NCBI RefSeq assembly: GCF_024722015.1
Contig: NZ_JANQBD010000032.1
Location: forward strand, 38,865-102,864
DNA length: 64,000 nucleotides
Reading direction: 5' to 3'
DNA from: Paenibacillus radicis (ex Xue et al. 2023)
GTDB taxonomy: Bacteria; Bacillota; Bacilli; Paenibacillales; NBRC-103111
The notes beneath the pieces are model-generated. The model saw nothing but the letters and a program-made list of their open reading frames with translations, made no database searches and was not told where the DNA came from. Below, piece after piece: positions 53,054 through 62,308 of this stretch (its first letter is position 1; the number at the start of each line of letters is the position of its first letter). The position numbers and the translations under genes are program-made.

Positions 53054-54758
53054 AAGTGACAGGCTGTCCGTTAATCATTTTTTCATTATTACTAGTTCCA
53101 ACGGTTAAGGAAAGCACATCATTCCTTCTAGTCTTGTAAACAATGTTAAGCTTACCATTCGTCTCTGCGAAAGGGATTATTGTATAAGCTGCTCTTTGGT
53201 TATTCATGCTCTTAGCCCAATCAGCGAGACTGTCTATACCAAGAGCAGCCGCCTCTTTACAAGATACAACCTCCATTACAACTCCGTTCAACCCGTCTTG
53301 CAAAGGACTTGTAATAGAAATACGGTCTATTTTTTCTATGTGCGTATAATCGTTCATTAAATGAAACGCCATATATACATTACCTACGCGTCCATACCCG
53401 CTTTGCTGATCAAAATGCCACTCTCCCTTGGGCAAGCAGCCCACAAGCTCCTGGCATGTTTCATTCATTTCTAAGCTGGGTAAGCTTGAAGGAAGCTCCC
53501 ACAATTGGATTATGCAATCTTTATGAAACAACACCTCACCGTAAGGACTTGCGTGACGATCATCTCCGCTTTTATATTTGGCCCCTGGATGAAAGAACAG
53601 CGCTTGGTTGACATGGTTATTGTCTTTAAGTGCTTGAGAAGTTAAGGGAAGTGTAATATCCCATCGCTGCTGCTCATTATCAAACTCGGTCCGCCGTTCC
53701 CAGACGCCTCCAGCTGCGTAATCTTCCGTAATATATACATAGGTATGTGCCTCTTCCGTTACTACGCCATCCACGCCCGCGAATTGGATAGTCCGCTTTA
53801 CCTCCTGTGGCAGTTGACGGTTAACGGCCCTTTGTACAATATCCTCAGCGACCTCATAAGTGAACAATGAGGCTCCCTCCAGCCGGGTAATAGCGACCGG
53901 TTCCGGAAAATCACCGAAAGCAATGTAATCAAGCAGGGTGTTGTTGTCCAGCGGCCCATCGTGCGGCCATTGGCGTGATTGGGCGCCTACCCAAGTACCC
54001 TTTAAATAATAATCGGCACGTATGCGCCATAATGTGTCCAGCATTTCACTTACAATCCTCTGAACATTCGGGTTATCCACCAATTCCCATACACATGTAA
54101 AGGCTTGAATCCAATGCCAGTGCCACGGCAGACATCCATATTCTTTAAATCCGAATTTCTTAATGTGCTGCAGCTGCTGCTTAAGAAAGCTCAAGCCCTG
54201 CTCCAACAGCTCCTTGTCGTCAAATTGATGGGCTAGAAGCAGTTTTAATGCTGTATGTTTAGCCTCATGATGGTGGATTTGCTGCAGCGGGTGACGGTAC
54301 ACATCACTTTGATAAATATGAAGTATCGCAAGGCTTAAATCGCTTTTCAGTCCTATTGGCAATGTGTGTTGATATTTGTTGTAGAATAAAATAATTAAGC
54401 AGCCCATAAGCTCGACTGGCAATGGATGCGCTTTGGCTGCCGCTGGATTGTCTCCAAGTCCTAACGGCCAATGTCCGTACATGGGATGGTTTGAATCCTG
54501 AACCTGAAGCTTCAAGACGTTCCCGATCATATCGACAGCTAATTGCATTGCCGTATTTCTCTGTTCTTCATTCATATTGTCATCCCCATTCCGCTCAACG
54601 CATGAAGCGAAAAGGTGGGTAGCATAGTAGAAATTATCGCGAATATCGCTATGGAACCAGAATCCGCTTGGCAGCAAAGGAAGCTCAATAGCCTTGCGTG
54701 CAGCCAATTTGCGTATGGCATTTCTTCGTTCAGTTACACTATGTGTTTGACCAGTCAT
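53019..54758 (-). CDS. Large protein of unknown function
   Basis: A 579-residue soluble protein without signal peptide. Residues 25-290 are helix-rich, with aromatic and His clusters (FWFHSDIRDNFYYATHLFAS, GHWPLGLGDNP, GCLPWHWHWIQAF) suggesting an (alpha/alpha)-toroid like that of glycan-processing enzymes. Residues 300-570 are beta-rich. This two-part layout recalls polysaccharide lyases and related enzymes, but no catalytic motif is convincing, and I do not recognise the family. GGGAGGAA precedes the ATG. Tail overlaps the convergent GNAT gene. Confidence 0.75.
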   Translation of the reverse strand: MTGQTHSVTERRNAIRKLAARKAIELPLLPSGFWFHSDIRDNFYYATHLFASCVERNGDDNMNEEQRNTAMQLAVDMIGNVLKLQVQDSNHPMYGHWPLGLGDNPAAAKAHPLPVELMGCLIILFYNKYQHTLPIGLKSDLSLAILHIYQSDVYRHPLQQIHHHEAKHTALKLLLAHQFDDKELLEQGLSFLKQQLQHIKKFGFKEYGCLPWHWHWIQAFTCVWELVDNPNVQRIVSEMLDTLWRIRADYYLKGTWVGAQSRQWPHDGPLDNNTLLDYIAFGDFPEPVAITRLEGASLFTYEVAEDIVQRAVNRQLPQEVKRTIQFAGVDGVVTEEAHTYVYITEDYAAGGVWERRTEFDNEQQRWDITLPLTSQALKDNNHVNQALFFHPGAKYKSGDDRHASPYGEVLFHKDCIIQLWELPSSLPSLEMNETCQELVGCLPKGEWHFDQQSGYGRVGNVYMAFHLMNDYTHIEKIDRISITSPLQDGLNGVVMEVVSCKEAAALGIDSLADWAKSMNNQRAAYTIIPFAETNGKLNIVYKTRRNDVLSLTVGTSNNEKMINGQPVTFTDYPTGELPS

Positions 54759-54952
54759 TACAGTTCCTCCCGATTTCTTATCTGTCTTACTTCAATAGCA
54801 GCAATTTGGATCCTTGTGTCATTATATTAGTGTAACGGAGCTGAAATGGAAGTCAACCGTTCTTTTGTCAAAAACATCTTTAAACGAATAACGTCAACCA
54901 TGGTAAAATAAACTTCTACCTTCCCTACTTTCATAAAAATGTTCTTCAAATT

Positions 54953-54981
54953 TGAAGGGTTTCTTCGAATGATATCGTCTA
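54953..54981 (+). promoter_or_regulatory. Candidate ECF-sigma autoregulatory promoter
   Basis: TGAAGG, 17 bases, CGTCTA. This resembles the SigW-type consensus TGAAAC-N16/17-CGTA. It lies about 35 bases before the sigma-factor start. Confidence 0.5.
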
Positions 54982-55015
54982 ACTGAAAAGAATGAAAAAT
55001 AAAGGCGGTGAAACG

Positions 55016-55618
55016 ATGGAACAATTGACGGATGAACAACTGGTTGACCAAATCCGTCAAGGCGATGAGGAAGCTTACCGCTTCTTGATAGAGCGTCATA
55101 GCCAGTATATTTATACGCTCGTCTATCGCATGGTTGAGCATCGCGAAACCGCCGAAGATTTGACTCAGGATATTTTTATTAAACTGTACAGGTCATTAGG
55201 TCAATTTCGGGGGGATGCCAAATTTACTACATGGTTGTATCGCTTAACCGTTAATCTGGTTACAGACTTCCGGCGATCGCAGCGGCGCAAGCCGTACGAG
55301 GCTATTTTGGATAAAGTAAAGGGATGGATGGGCAAGCGGCAGGAGGAGCCTGAAGCCATGGCATTGCAAAAAGAAGAGCAGGAGACAGTGCAGCGGCTTC
55401 TTGCGGAGCTTCCAGATAAATATAGGCTTATTTTGTATTTGTATCATTTCAAACAGCTATCGTATCATGAAATTGCAGAAGCGACCCAGCTACCTTTGAA
55501 AACAATTGAGACCCGTCTATATCGTGGCAAGGCTTTGCTTAAACAAAAATGGCAGGAGGTGCGCAACAATGAAAAACTTACATCTGAACGATCGTCAACT
55601 GCAGCGGTATCTAAATAG
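55016..55618 (+). CDS. ECF RNA polymerase sigma factor (SigW-like)
   Basis: A 200-residue sigma-70 factor of the extracytoplasmic-function group. Region 2 carries TAEDLTQDIFIKLYRSL and FRGDAKFTTWLYRLTVNL; region 4 carries LPDKYRLILYLYHFKQLSYHEIAE and LKTIETRLYRGKALL. AAAGGCGGTGA precedes the ATG at 55016. It overlaps the anti-sigma gene by 50 bases. It likely controls an envelope-stress regulon, including its own operon. Confidence 0.92.
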   Translation: MEQLTDEQLVDQIRQGDEEAYRFLIERHSQYIYTLVYRMVEHRETAEDLTQDIFIKLYRSLGQFRGDAKFTTWLYRLTVNLVTDFRRSQRRKPYEAILDKVKGWMGKRQEEPEAMALQKEEQETVQRLLAELPDKYRLILYLYHFKQLSYHEIAEATQLPLKTIETRLYRGKALLKQKWQEVRNNEKLTSERSSTAAVSK

Positions 55619-56045
55619 AATGTGCTCGGAACTGGAATTTAATAAAATGGGAAAGCACATTCATGGATGCACTAGCTGCCGAACTCGTCTGCATACCCTT
55701 CTCGAAATGGAATTTCTGCTTGATCAAATGCCGTTGCTTGCTGCTCCGCCTATGCTTGAGGACCGTATTATGGAGTCCATTAATGCCGAATCCAGAGCAA
55801 CTTTAGGTAACCAGGCGGTACCACCATCCGCTAATCAGAAGCCAGGAGCATCTAAGGTAAAGCGCTATCGCTCCGAGCTTGTCAATGGGCTTATTGCTGT
55901 GGCAGCAACCTATTTATTTATTAATTCTGGTATAATTGGGAAAATCATTTCAATTAATGCAGATAGTTGGGGAGCAGACGTTCAAAATCGGGTTGCTGCT
56001 ATCGAATCTGTCGTTACACGAATTTCTATACAATTGTTATCCTAA
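55569..56045 (+). CDS. Anti-sigma factor with ZAS-type zinc motif
   Basis: A 158-residue membrane protein. The motif His-x3-Cys-x2-Cys (in KHIHGCTSCRTRL) near residue 30 is the zinc-binding anti-sigma signature. A single membrane helix at about 105-125 is followed by a short outside tail of about 35 residues. AGGAGGTG precedes the ATG, inside the sigma gene. It holds the sigma factor inactive until stress triggers its proteolysis, as for RsiW. Confidence 0.85.
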   Translation: MKNLHLNDRQLQRYLNRMCSELEFNKMGKHIHGCTSCRTRLHTLLEMEFLLDQMPLLAAPPMLEDRIMESINAESRATLGNQAVPPSANQKPGASKVKRYRSELVNGLIAVAATYLFINSGIIGKIISINADSWGADVQNRVAAIESVVTRISIQLLS

Positions 56046-56078
56046 TAAAACTACGCTCAGGATCGGAGGTTATCCTAC

Positions 56079-56711
56079 ATGGAAGAACCAAACAAAAAAC
56101 CGTATCAAACGGATGAAGACCAAGAAGAAGCATTTATACGAGAGCGAATGGAACGGTGGAATTCCAACTCCTCCAAGCAGCAGAATACATTCGATCCATT
56201 CAGGATTCGGCCTCGCAAAAGTAAAGTTGTTTCAGGAATTCTTTCTTTTCTAGTGCCAGGTACCGGTCAGCTATATTTGGGTTTAATGCAGCGTGGGATG
56301 ACGATCATGCTTTTGCTGATCTTAAATATTTTTGCGATAGTGTTTTATGCCACCAATGCCAGTACAAGTATTCCATTGATTGTTTTGTTCTCGCTGTTTA
56401 TCCCGGTCATTTATTTTTACAACATATTTGACGCATTGCAGCAAACGGATAAAGTGAACGGCCAGTGGAGCGGGTCATATACGGATCCTATAGATGATGC
56501 TGACTCATCGGTAAATCGTTCCTTCAAGAAGCTGTCGAAGGGAAGCGGCCTTGGTTATTTACTTGTTATAGGCGGTATCATTTTATTCCTGGTCAGCAGT
56601 AAGCCGGCGTGGCTCAATAGTATCTTCGAACTGCTTGGATCTTCGATTGGTGCGATTATTCTGATCGTTATCGGCGTTGTTATGTTTTTAAGAGAATCGA
56701 CCAAAAAATAA
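56079..56711 (+). CDS. TM2-like membrane protein
   Basis: A 210-residue protein with a charged N-terminus of about 50 residues and about five membrane helices. The segment GILSFLVPGTGQLYLGLMQRGM has the Gly-x-Gly-Gln-x-Tyr pattern of TM2-type proteins. A terminal helix pair follows a polar loop. AGGATCGGAGG lies upstream. It sits between an anti-sigma gene and a DUF4097 gene, so it probably belongs to the envelope-stress response. Confidence 0.75.
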   Translation: MEEPNKKPYQTDEDQEEAFIRERMERWNSNSSKQQNTFDPFRIRPRKSKVVSGILSFLVPGTGQLYLGLMQRGMTIMLLLILNIFAIVFYATNASTSIPLIVLFSLFIPVIYFYNIFDALQQTDKVNGQWSGSYTDPIDDADSSVNRSFKKLSKGSGLGYLLVIGGIILFLVSSKPAWLNSIFELLGSSIGAIILIVIGVVMFLRESTKK

Positions 56712-56747
56712 TACAATGCCTCTATGAGAGAAAGGAGCGCAAAGATC

Positions 56748-58004
56748 ATGCGCAAAGCGGGGCGCTTTACAGCGGCGTTATTATTGATAGCTGTCGGTGC
56801 TGCAGTGATGACGGACCAATATGCCGGAACCCATTGGACGAGTCTGCTTATCGACTGGTGGCCGGTCTTGTTTATTACATTGGGCTTGGAGTACATCGCA
56901 TTCAATATGAAGTATGGAGAAAGTGATAAGCAGCTGAAGCTGGATGTTGGCGGCGTGGTATTTGCAGTACTTATTTCGGCGGTTGTTATTGGCAGTACGC
57001 AGTCTACGGAGACGATTCGTGGTTGGTTTGGCCAAATAAATCTTTCCAATCATTGGGGATCAATGATGAGCGGGGAAGGCAGCAAGTTTCAGAAAGAGAC
57101 TGTTTCTATCCCCATCCCTGCGGGAGTTGATCATATATCTGTCCTTAATCACAGCAACGGGAGTGTAACCGTTAAATCGGGTACCTCGGACCAGCTGCTA
57201 ATTGATATGACCGTTTATGTTGCACTGAGTGACGAGAAAGAGGCGGCTTCTATTGCCGACCAAACCCAGTTGAAGAATAGCCTGGATGGCAATAATCTTA
57301 AGCTTATTACAGAAGGCAAGACGTTCGGTGATGGACCGCCATGGATGACCCGAAGACCAAGTATAGATATGGTTATTACGGTGCCGTCTCGGGTACAAGT
57401 TAGCATGGATCTTGAAATGTCCAACGGTAAATTTAAAGCAGATCAGCTCACATTCAAAAAAGACTTGAAGGTCCGCACAACCAATGGTGAAATTCAGGTA
57501 ACCTCCATTAATGGCAATCTGGATTTGGAGTCTACCAACGCAGCCATCAAAGCAGCGAAAACAAAAGGAAATATGCAGCTTGGGACGACCAACGGCTCCA
57601 TTGAGATAGATGACCATCAAGGAAATGCGCGGATTACATCTACTAACGGAAGATTAAGGACAGCTGGCGTAACAGGCTCTATAGAAGCCGGGACAACGAA
57701 CGGAGGCATAATAGTCACCGATGCCCCTCAAGAGCTGAAAGCTCATACAACCAATGGCTCCGTTGAAGTAACCAGCCGCATTGTGAATGGAAACTGGGAT
57801 GTGGAAACGAGTCATGGTAAAGTTACATTAAAGCTGCCGCCAAGCGGAGACTACAAATTAAAAGGCGAAGGGCAAAATAGCCAAATCCATTCAAATTTGC
57901 CGCTCCAAATTCGTAAAAATAAGATCGAAGGAACTATTGGAAGTGGAAAGCATGATATACGTATCGAAACAAAAGGCTCCTTGTCCATCCAAGCTGTAGA
58001 ATGA
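56748..58004 (+). CDS. DUF4097 membrane-anchored repeat protein (YvlB-like)
   Basis: A 418-residue protein. N-terminal 85 residues hold two to three membrane helices (LiaF-like). The rest is the DUF4097 domain, a beta-helix built of turns with repeated TTNG/STNG steps (TTNGEIQVTSINGNLDLEST and further). Proteins of this type (YvlB in Bacillus subtilis) belong to envelope-stress regulons. GGAG precedes the ATG at 56748; an ATG at 56724 lacks a site. Last gene of the sigma operon. Confidence 0.85.
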   Translation: MRKAGRFTAALLLIAVGAAVMTDQYAGTHWTSLLIDWWPVLFITLGLEYIAFNMKYGESDKQLKLDVGGVVFAVLISAVVIGSTQSTETIRGWFGQINLSNHWGSMMSGEGSKFQKETVSIPIPAGVDHISVLNHSNGSVTVKSGTSDQLLIDMTVYVALSDEKEAASIADQTQLKNSLDGNNLKLITEGKTFGDGPPWMTRRPSIDMVITVPSRVQVSMDLEMSNGKFKADQLTFKKDLKVRTTNGEIQVTSINGNLDLESTNAAIKAAKTKGNMQLGTTNGSIEIDDHQGNARITSTNGRLRTAGVTGSIEAGTTNGGIIVTDAPQELKAHTTNGSVEVTSRIVNGNWDVETSHGKVTLKLPPSGDYKLKGEGQNSQIHSNLPLQIRKNKIEGTIGSGKHDIRIETKGSLSIQAVE

Positions 58005-58040
58005 TTTGTAGAGGAATTGTGAAATGGACTGTTAACTTGA

Positions 58041-58070
58041 TTGACAAATGGAAACAATGCCGCTTACAAT
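58041..58070 (+). promoter_or_regulatory. Sigma-A promoter of perR
   Basis: TTGACA, 18-base spacer, TACAAT, about 45 bases before the perR ATG. No clear Per box is seen over it. Confidence 0.7.
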
Positions 58071-58112
58071 AAATCAAACCCTTTTTTATGAATTAATAGG
58101 CGGTGAGGCAGC

Positions 58113-58550
58113 ATGGATTCCAGGATGGAGCAAGCATTAACCAAGTTAAAGATGACAGGCGTGCGTATGACTCCACAAAGACATGCGATTCTTGCCTATC
58201 TTTTAAAAACGATGTCACATCCTACTGCAGATGAGATTTACAAAGCCTTGGCACCCCGTTTTCCAAGTATGAGTGTAGCTACCGTGTATAATAATCTCAA
58301 GGTTTTCATTGAAGTGCATCTTGTCAGGGAAATGACTTATGGCGATCATTCGAGCCGCTTTGATGCCGACATGTCGGATCATTATCATGCGCTATGCGAG
58401 GAATGCGGCAAGCTGGTTGATTTTACTTATAAACCACTTGATGATTTGGAAAGAACGGCTGGTATTGAAACAGGGTTTTTAGTAAAAAGCCATCGTGTTG
58501 AAGTGTATGGGCTTTGTGCTGATTGCGCAACAGTGCGTCATACTCATTAA
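58113..58550 (+). CDS. perR: Peroxide-responsive repressor PerR
   Basis: A 145-residue Fur-family repressor that senses hydrogen peroxide by iron-catalysed histidine oxidation. The regulatory metal ligands His36, Asp84, His90, His92 and Asp103 and the structural zinc cysteines Cys95, Cys98, Cys135 and Cys138 are all present. The helix HPTADEIYKAL and the DNA-binding SVATVYNNLKVF are nearly identical to Bacillus subtilis PerR. GGCGGTGAGG precedes the ATG. Gene order with ygzB, ygxA and rrn supports the name. Confidence 0.95.
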   Translation: MDSRMEQALTKLKMTGVRMTPQRHAILAYLLKTMSHPTADEIYKALAPRFPSMSVATVYNNLKVFIEVHLVREMTYGDHSSRFDADMSDHYHALCEECGKLVDFTYKPLDDLERTAGIETGFLVKSHRVEVYGLCADCATVRHTH

Positions 58551-58586
58551 ATACAGGTTCTGTAACCGATTAATAAAGAGTCCGTA

Positions 58587-58630
58587 GCGTGCTTGAGTTC
58601 CTTGTTATCAAGGTCTCAAGCACGTTTTGT
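58587..58630 (+). terminator. Terminator after perR
   Basis: CGTGCTTGAG pairs with CTCAAGCACG around a 17-base loop, followed by TTTTG. Confidence 0.85.
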
Positions 58631-58776
58631 TCATAGACCTTTTGAGGGCTTCATCTGAAGTCAACCGGAATCGCCGCGAAGAGCTTGTCCAACTTTTAAG
58701 GGAGTTATTGCAACTTATCCTTTTGAATTAACGTATAATGATATGATCTAAAAACCATCATCATGGGAGTGAAAAG

Positions 58777-60513
58777 ATGGAACCGGAATACCCGACGAAA
58801 TTGCCTGGAAGAAAGAAATCGAGAAAGTGGCCTTTCCTTTTAACATTTACAGCTATTATTTTTGGTGCTGGAGCTGTATTGTATTTTAACCAATTTATCC
58901 CGTCCAGCGAACATGAAACGCCTACCTTCAATGAAAATTCTAAACCGGTCTTCTATAAGGGGGCAATGCTCGATAAGCCTGCTGAAGGTAAAGAGGAAGG
59001 GTTAAAGCTGCCTTTTGCAACGGTGCAGGAGCTGTTGGACCCGACTATGATTTATGAGGAAGCAAGCGAATCAACCATTATTACTACACAGGATAAAGTC
59101 ATCCGTTTACGTACAAGCCAATTGACAGGCATGCTTAACGAGAAGCCCTTTAATTTAAAATTCCCGCTTGAGAAAGTGAATGGAGCTTTATATTTACCTA
59201 TGGAGCCGCTTAAGCAGCTGTATTCCTTCGAGCTTCGTGAATCGAAGGACACAGGTGCGGTTATTTTGGTTAAAGAAGGCGATTCGATAGAGTGGGCAAA
59301 GACGGCGTCGTACACGGATAAGCCAACAAAGACTATTCCGATGCGCAATGGACCGACAATCAAATCCCCGATTCTGGTTGATGTAGGCCAGCAAGAAGAG
59401 GTGATGATCTGGTCTGAGGAGCAGGAATGGTACAAGGTTCAGTTAAAGAATGGTTACCAGGGCTACATTAAGAAGGATCATCTGCAGCAGGAGCATCGCA
59501 AGGAAGTCATTCCTGAGCAGCCAACACCACCACCATTTGTCCCGCTCAAGCCAATTAATGGGAAGATAAACCTGACTTGGGAGCAAGTCGTAACCAAGAC
59601 GCCGGATGCTACTAAATTTGTGCCAATGCCTGGTTTGAATGTGGTTAGCCCAACCTGGTTTCATCTTGAAGATGGACAGGGTAATTTGAAAAATATTGCT
59701 GATCCCGCTTACGTTAAATGGGCTCATAGTCAAAATATCCAGGTTTGGGGATTATTCAGCAATGGTTTTGAACCAAAAAGAACGACAGAAGCTCTCGCTA
59801 CCTACGATAAACGGATGAAAATGATCAAGCAGCTTCTGAGCTTTGCCCAATTATATTCGCTTCAGGGCATCAATATCGATTTTGAGAATGTAAATGTCAA
59901 GGACAAGGAAGAGCTTGTGCAGTTCGTTCGCGAGATGGTTCCATTGATGCATGAACAAGGACTTGTAGTATCTATAGATGTTACGCCGAAATCAACCAAT
60001 GAAAATTGGTCCTTATTCTATGATCGCAAAGCATTAATTGAATCTGTGGATTATATGATGCTTATGGCATATGATGAGCATTGGGCCAGCAGCCCAACCT
60101 CGGGTTCTGTGGCTTCTCTGCCGTGGGTGGAGAGCAGTCTCACTCGAATGATGAAGGAAGACCGCATACCTGCCTCCAAGCTCATTTTGTCCATTCCTTT
60201 CTATACAAGGATATGGACGGAGGAAACAGTTGACGACAAGGTCAAGGTGAGCTCCAGAGCAGTGTTTATGGAAAATCCCCAAAAGCTGATCAAGGATAAA
60301 AAGCTGACGCCTGTTTTTAAGTCGGATGTAGGACAAAACTATGTTGAGTACAAAGAAGGAAACAAGCTTAACCGAATTTGGCTTGAGGATGAAGTCTCAA
60401 TTAAAGCGAGAATGGATCTGGTCAAGAAGTATGGACTGGCAGGAGTCGCATCCTGGAGAAGAGGCTATGAAACTCCACAAATTTGGGGCATCATAGATGA
60501 CGCGCTTAAATAA
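58777..60513 (+). CDS. Membrane-anchored GH18 protein with SH3-like domain
   Basis: A 578-residue protein. One membrane helix at about 20-38 leaves the rest outside. Residues 70-180 form a small domain like the copper-amine-oxidase-N type, 190-240 an SH3-like domain (IPMRNGPTIKSPIL, WYKVQLKNGYQGYI), and from about 255 a GH18 barrel. The catalytic strand reads INIDFENV (near residue 368), keeping Asp-x-Glu as in the YaaH/SleL group that cleaves spore peptidoglycan; MLMAYDEHW is the conserved late strand. GGGAGTG precedes the ATG. A role in spore or wall peptidoglycan is likely. Confidence 0.85.
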   Translation: MEPEYPTKLPGRKKSRKWPFLLTFTAIIFGAGAVLYFNQFIPSSEHETPTFNENSKPVFYKGAMLDKPAEGKEEGLKLPFATVQELLDPTMIYEEASESTIITTQDKVIRLRTSQLTGMLNEKPFNLKFPLEKVNGALYLPMEPLKQLYSFELRESKDTGAVILVKEGDSIEWAKTASYTDKPTKTIPMRNGPTIKSPILVDVGQQEEVMIWSEEQEWYKVQLKNGYQGYIKKDHLQQEHRKEVIPEQPTPPPFVPLKPINGKINLTWEQVVTKTPDATKFVPMPGLNVVSPTWFHLEDGQGNLKNIADPAYVKWAHSQNIQVWGLFSNGFEPKRTTEALATYDKRMKMIKQLLSFAQLYSLQGINIDFENVNVKDKEELVQFVREMVPLMHEQGLVVSIDVTPKSTNENWSLFYDRKALIESVDYMMLMAYDEHWASSPTSGSVASLPWVESSLTRMMKEDRIPASKLILSIPFYTRIWTEETVDDKVKVSSRAVFMENPQKLIKDKKLTPVFKSDVGQNYVEYKEGNKLNRIWLEDEVSIKARMDLVKKYGLAGVASWRRGYETPQIWGIIDDALK

Positions 60514-60519
60514 TATGAG

Positions 60520-60568
60520 AAAAAGAGCTCCTAACGCTGCGGATTGCAGTAGAGGGGGCTCTTTTTTT
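60520..60568 (+). terminator. Terminator after the GH18 gene
   Basis: AAAAAGAGCTCC pairs with GGGGGCTCTTTTT across a loop of about 20 bases. The A run on the left allows use by the convergent ygzB gene too. Confidence 0.8.
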
Positions 60569-60669
60569 GGTAGAAATAGGAAGATAGGATTGTGCTTTGT
60601 ATGCTCAGCCTCGACAAGTATGCTTGTTTTGTGGATGAAGAAGGCATCTGTTATTGATTCATTGTCTGT

Positions 60670-61020
60670 TTAAACATTTGCATTAGGATCGTGTTTAGGA
60701 TCCAGGGATAAGATTGTTTTACAGAACATACAACGGTCTGTTTTGCCAAGCAGCTTGGTTGGTTTGCCGCATTCAGGGCATTCGATCACGGTTGTGCTTG
60801 TGGACATCATACCGGCCCAGAAATACACTGCCATGCTTGCTAGCATAGCTATTGCTCCCAGAACCATAAAGATACCGGCCATAATTTTACCGGCAGCCCC
60901 CCAGTTAAATACAATTCCAGCCAACCCGACAATCATAAGCAGCATGCCGCCCATTGTTAACAAAAGGCCCCATAACCGGAACTCATTGACTTTACTTGAT
61001 TTGAATTTCATCGTTGTCAC
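60670..61020 (-). CDS. ygzB: YgzB-family (UPF0295) zinc-ribbon membrane protein
   Basis: A 116-residue protein with two membrane helices (about 17-38 and 45-72) and a C-terminal zinc ribbon (CPECGK and CMFCK). The YFWAGMMST segment matches the Bacillus subtilis YgzB pattern. It lies between perR and ygxA as in Bacillus, although the orientation and the inserted GH18 gene are local features. Function unknown. Confidence 0.85.
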   Translation of the reverse strand: MTTMKFKSSKVNEFRLWGLLLTMGGMLLMIVGLAGIVFNWGAAGKIMAGIFMVLGAIAMLASMAVYFWAGMMSTSTTVIECPECGKPTKLLGKTDRCMFCKTILSLDPKHDPNANV

Positions 61021-61132
61021 TTCTTTCTTCCAAAATAAATTGTGATAGTTGTCACATAATTAATGCAGGAAACCGACCAACTTTGTAGAAATAAGATGTA
61101 TCAACGAAAAGTGAGTTTTGGAGGCTGCAGCG

Positions 61133-62002
61133 ATGAATGCCATAAAGGAACAGCTGGTTGCCAGGCTCCGTGAAGATGAAGCAGTTATCAGTATATTGGC
61201 GGTGGATAATCCATCATTGTTTTCCGCTATCACGGACGGATTTGATCTGCTTCTGCTGGTCATCTCAAAAGAAGACCTGAAAACCGATCAACAATATCAT
61301 TATATAAAAGACAACTGCCGTATACAAGAAAGATGGATAAGTCCTTCTGATCTTGAGAGCTTGATTCTGCACGGGGAGCATCGAAACCTTATCTACTGGA
61401 TCTTAAAAGGAGAGATTCTTCTGGATCGAGAAACGTATTTAGAAGGCTTGAGGCACCGTACTTTGGAGTTTCCGGCAGAATTGCGCGAACATAAGCTGAT
61501 CATTGAATTTTCCAGATTTTTGAGAAGATATTTGGAGAGCAAGGAATACATTTTGGAAGATCACGTTCTGGATGCCTACAATAACATCTTGGATGCGCTG
61601 CATCATTGGGCCAGGATTGTTATCATTGAAGCGGGAATTCATCCTGAAGTAACCGTTTGGCGCCAGATCAAGTCGATCAATCCCGGGGTTTACAAGCTGT
61701 ATGAGGAACTGACATTAAGTACAGAAACTCTGAAGCAGCGTGTGCAGCTGGTACTGCTCGCTTGTGAGTTCTCTGTCATGAACAAGATGGAACGCTGCTG
61801 CAAAATGTTATTGGATGTTCTATCAAGCCGTGAGCAAGCCTGGAGCTTATATGAGCTTCAACAGCATGTGAAATTAGCGGATATCCGGATGGAGCTTCCT
61901 TTATTGCTCAATAGATTGGTGAAAAAGTCATTGGCCAAAGAAATCATCTACACTTCAGATATACATGTTTCTGAATTGGAAATCCGTTATATGAACATGT
62001 AA
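61133..62002 (+). CDS. ygxA: YgxA-like nucleotidyltransferase-domain protein
   Basis: A 289-residue soluble protein. The first 100 residues (AVDNPSLFSAITDGFDLLLLVIS) resemble a degenerate nucleotidyltransferase fold, and the C-terminal two thirds are helical. TTTGGAGGC precedes the ATG at 61133; an ATG at 61118 lies inside that site. It has the size and position of Bacillus subtilis YgxA, just before an rrn operon. Biochemical role is unknown. Confidence 0.75.
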   Translation: MNAIKEQLVARLREDEAVISILAVDNPSLFSAITDGFDLLLLVISKEDLKTDQQYHYIKDNCRIQERWISPSDLESLILHGEHRNLIYWILKGEILLDRETYLEGLRHRTLEFPAELREHKLIIEFSRFLRRYLESKEYILEDHVLDAYNNILDALHHWARIVIIEAGIHPEVTVWRQIKSINPGVYKLYEELTLSTETLKQRVQLVLLACEFSVMNKMERCCKMLLDVLSSREQAWSLYELQQHVKLADIRMELPLLLNRLVKKSLAKEIIYTSDIHVSELEIRYMNM

Positions 62003-62077
62003 GGTTAGTTTGATAAGATTTTCACAATAAAGCGACATGCAAATTATTTTCTGATATAATCGTGTTAATTGAATACC

Positions 62078-62200
62078 ACTAGGGGAGCCCTTATTGCAAA
62101 GCGGGGCTGAGAGAAGGAAGCTTGTTCCTTGACCCTTGGAACCTGATTTGGCATGCGGCCTGCATGCTTCTGGATGATACCAGCGTAGGGAAGTGGACGA
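62078..62200 (+). promoter_or_regulatory. TPP riboswitch (THI element)
   Basis: The conserved pieces GGGGAGCCC, GGGGCTGAGA, GACCCTTGGAACCTGATTTG and ATACCAGCGTAGGGAAGTG occur in order. A -10 TATAAT is at 62055-62060. It senses thiamine pyrophosphate and, with the terminator at 62237, lowers thiS-thiG expression when thiamine is plentiful. Confidence 0.95.
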
Positions 62201-62236
62201 AAGTAATCAAGCTGATTTTTCAGTGTGATTTACAGA

Positions 62237-62266
62237 GTCAACCCCTATGGGGTTGGCTTTTTTTGT
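62237..62266 (+). terminator. Terminator of the TPP riboswitch
   Basis: AGTCAACCCC / GGGGTTGGCT with a TAT loop and seven T residues, about 40 bases after the aptamer and before thiS. This is the expression platform. Confidence 0.9.
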
Positions 62267-62308
62267 TGATTTTTAATTGGTATAAGAGGTTAGGAAAGCG
62301 GGGTGTGC

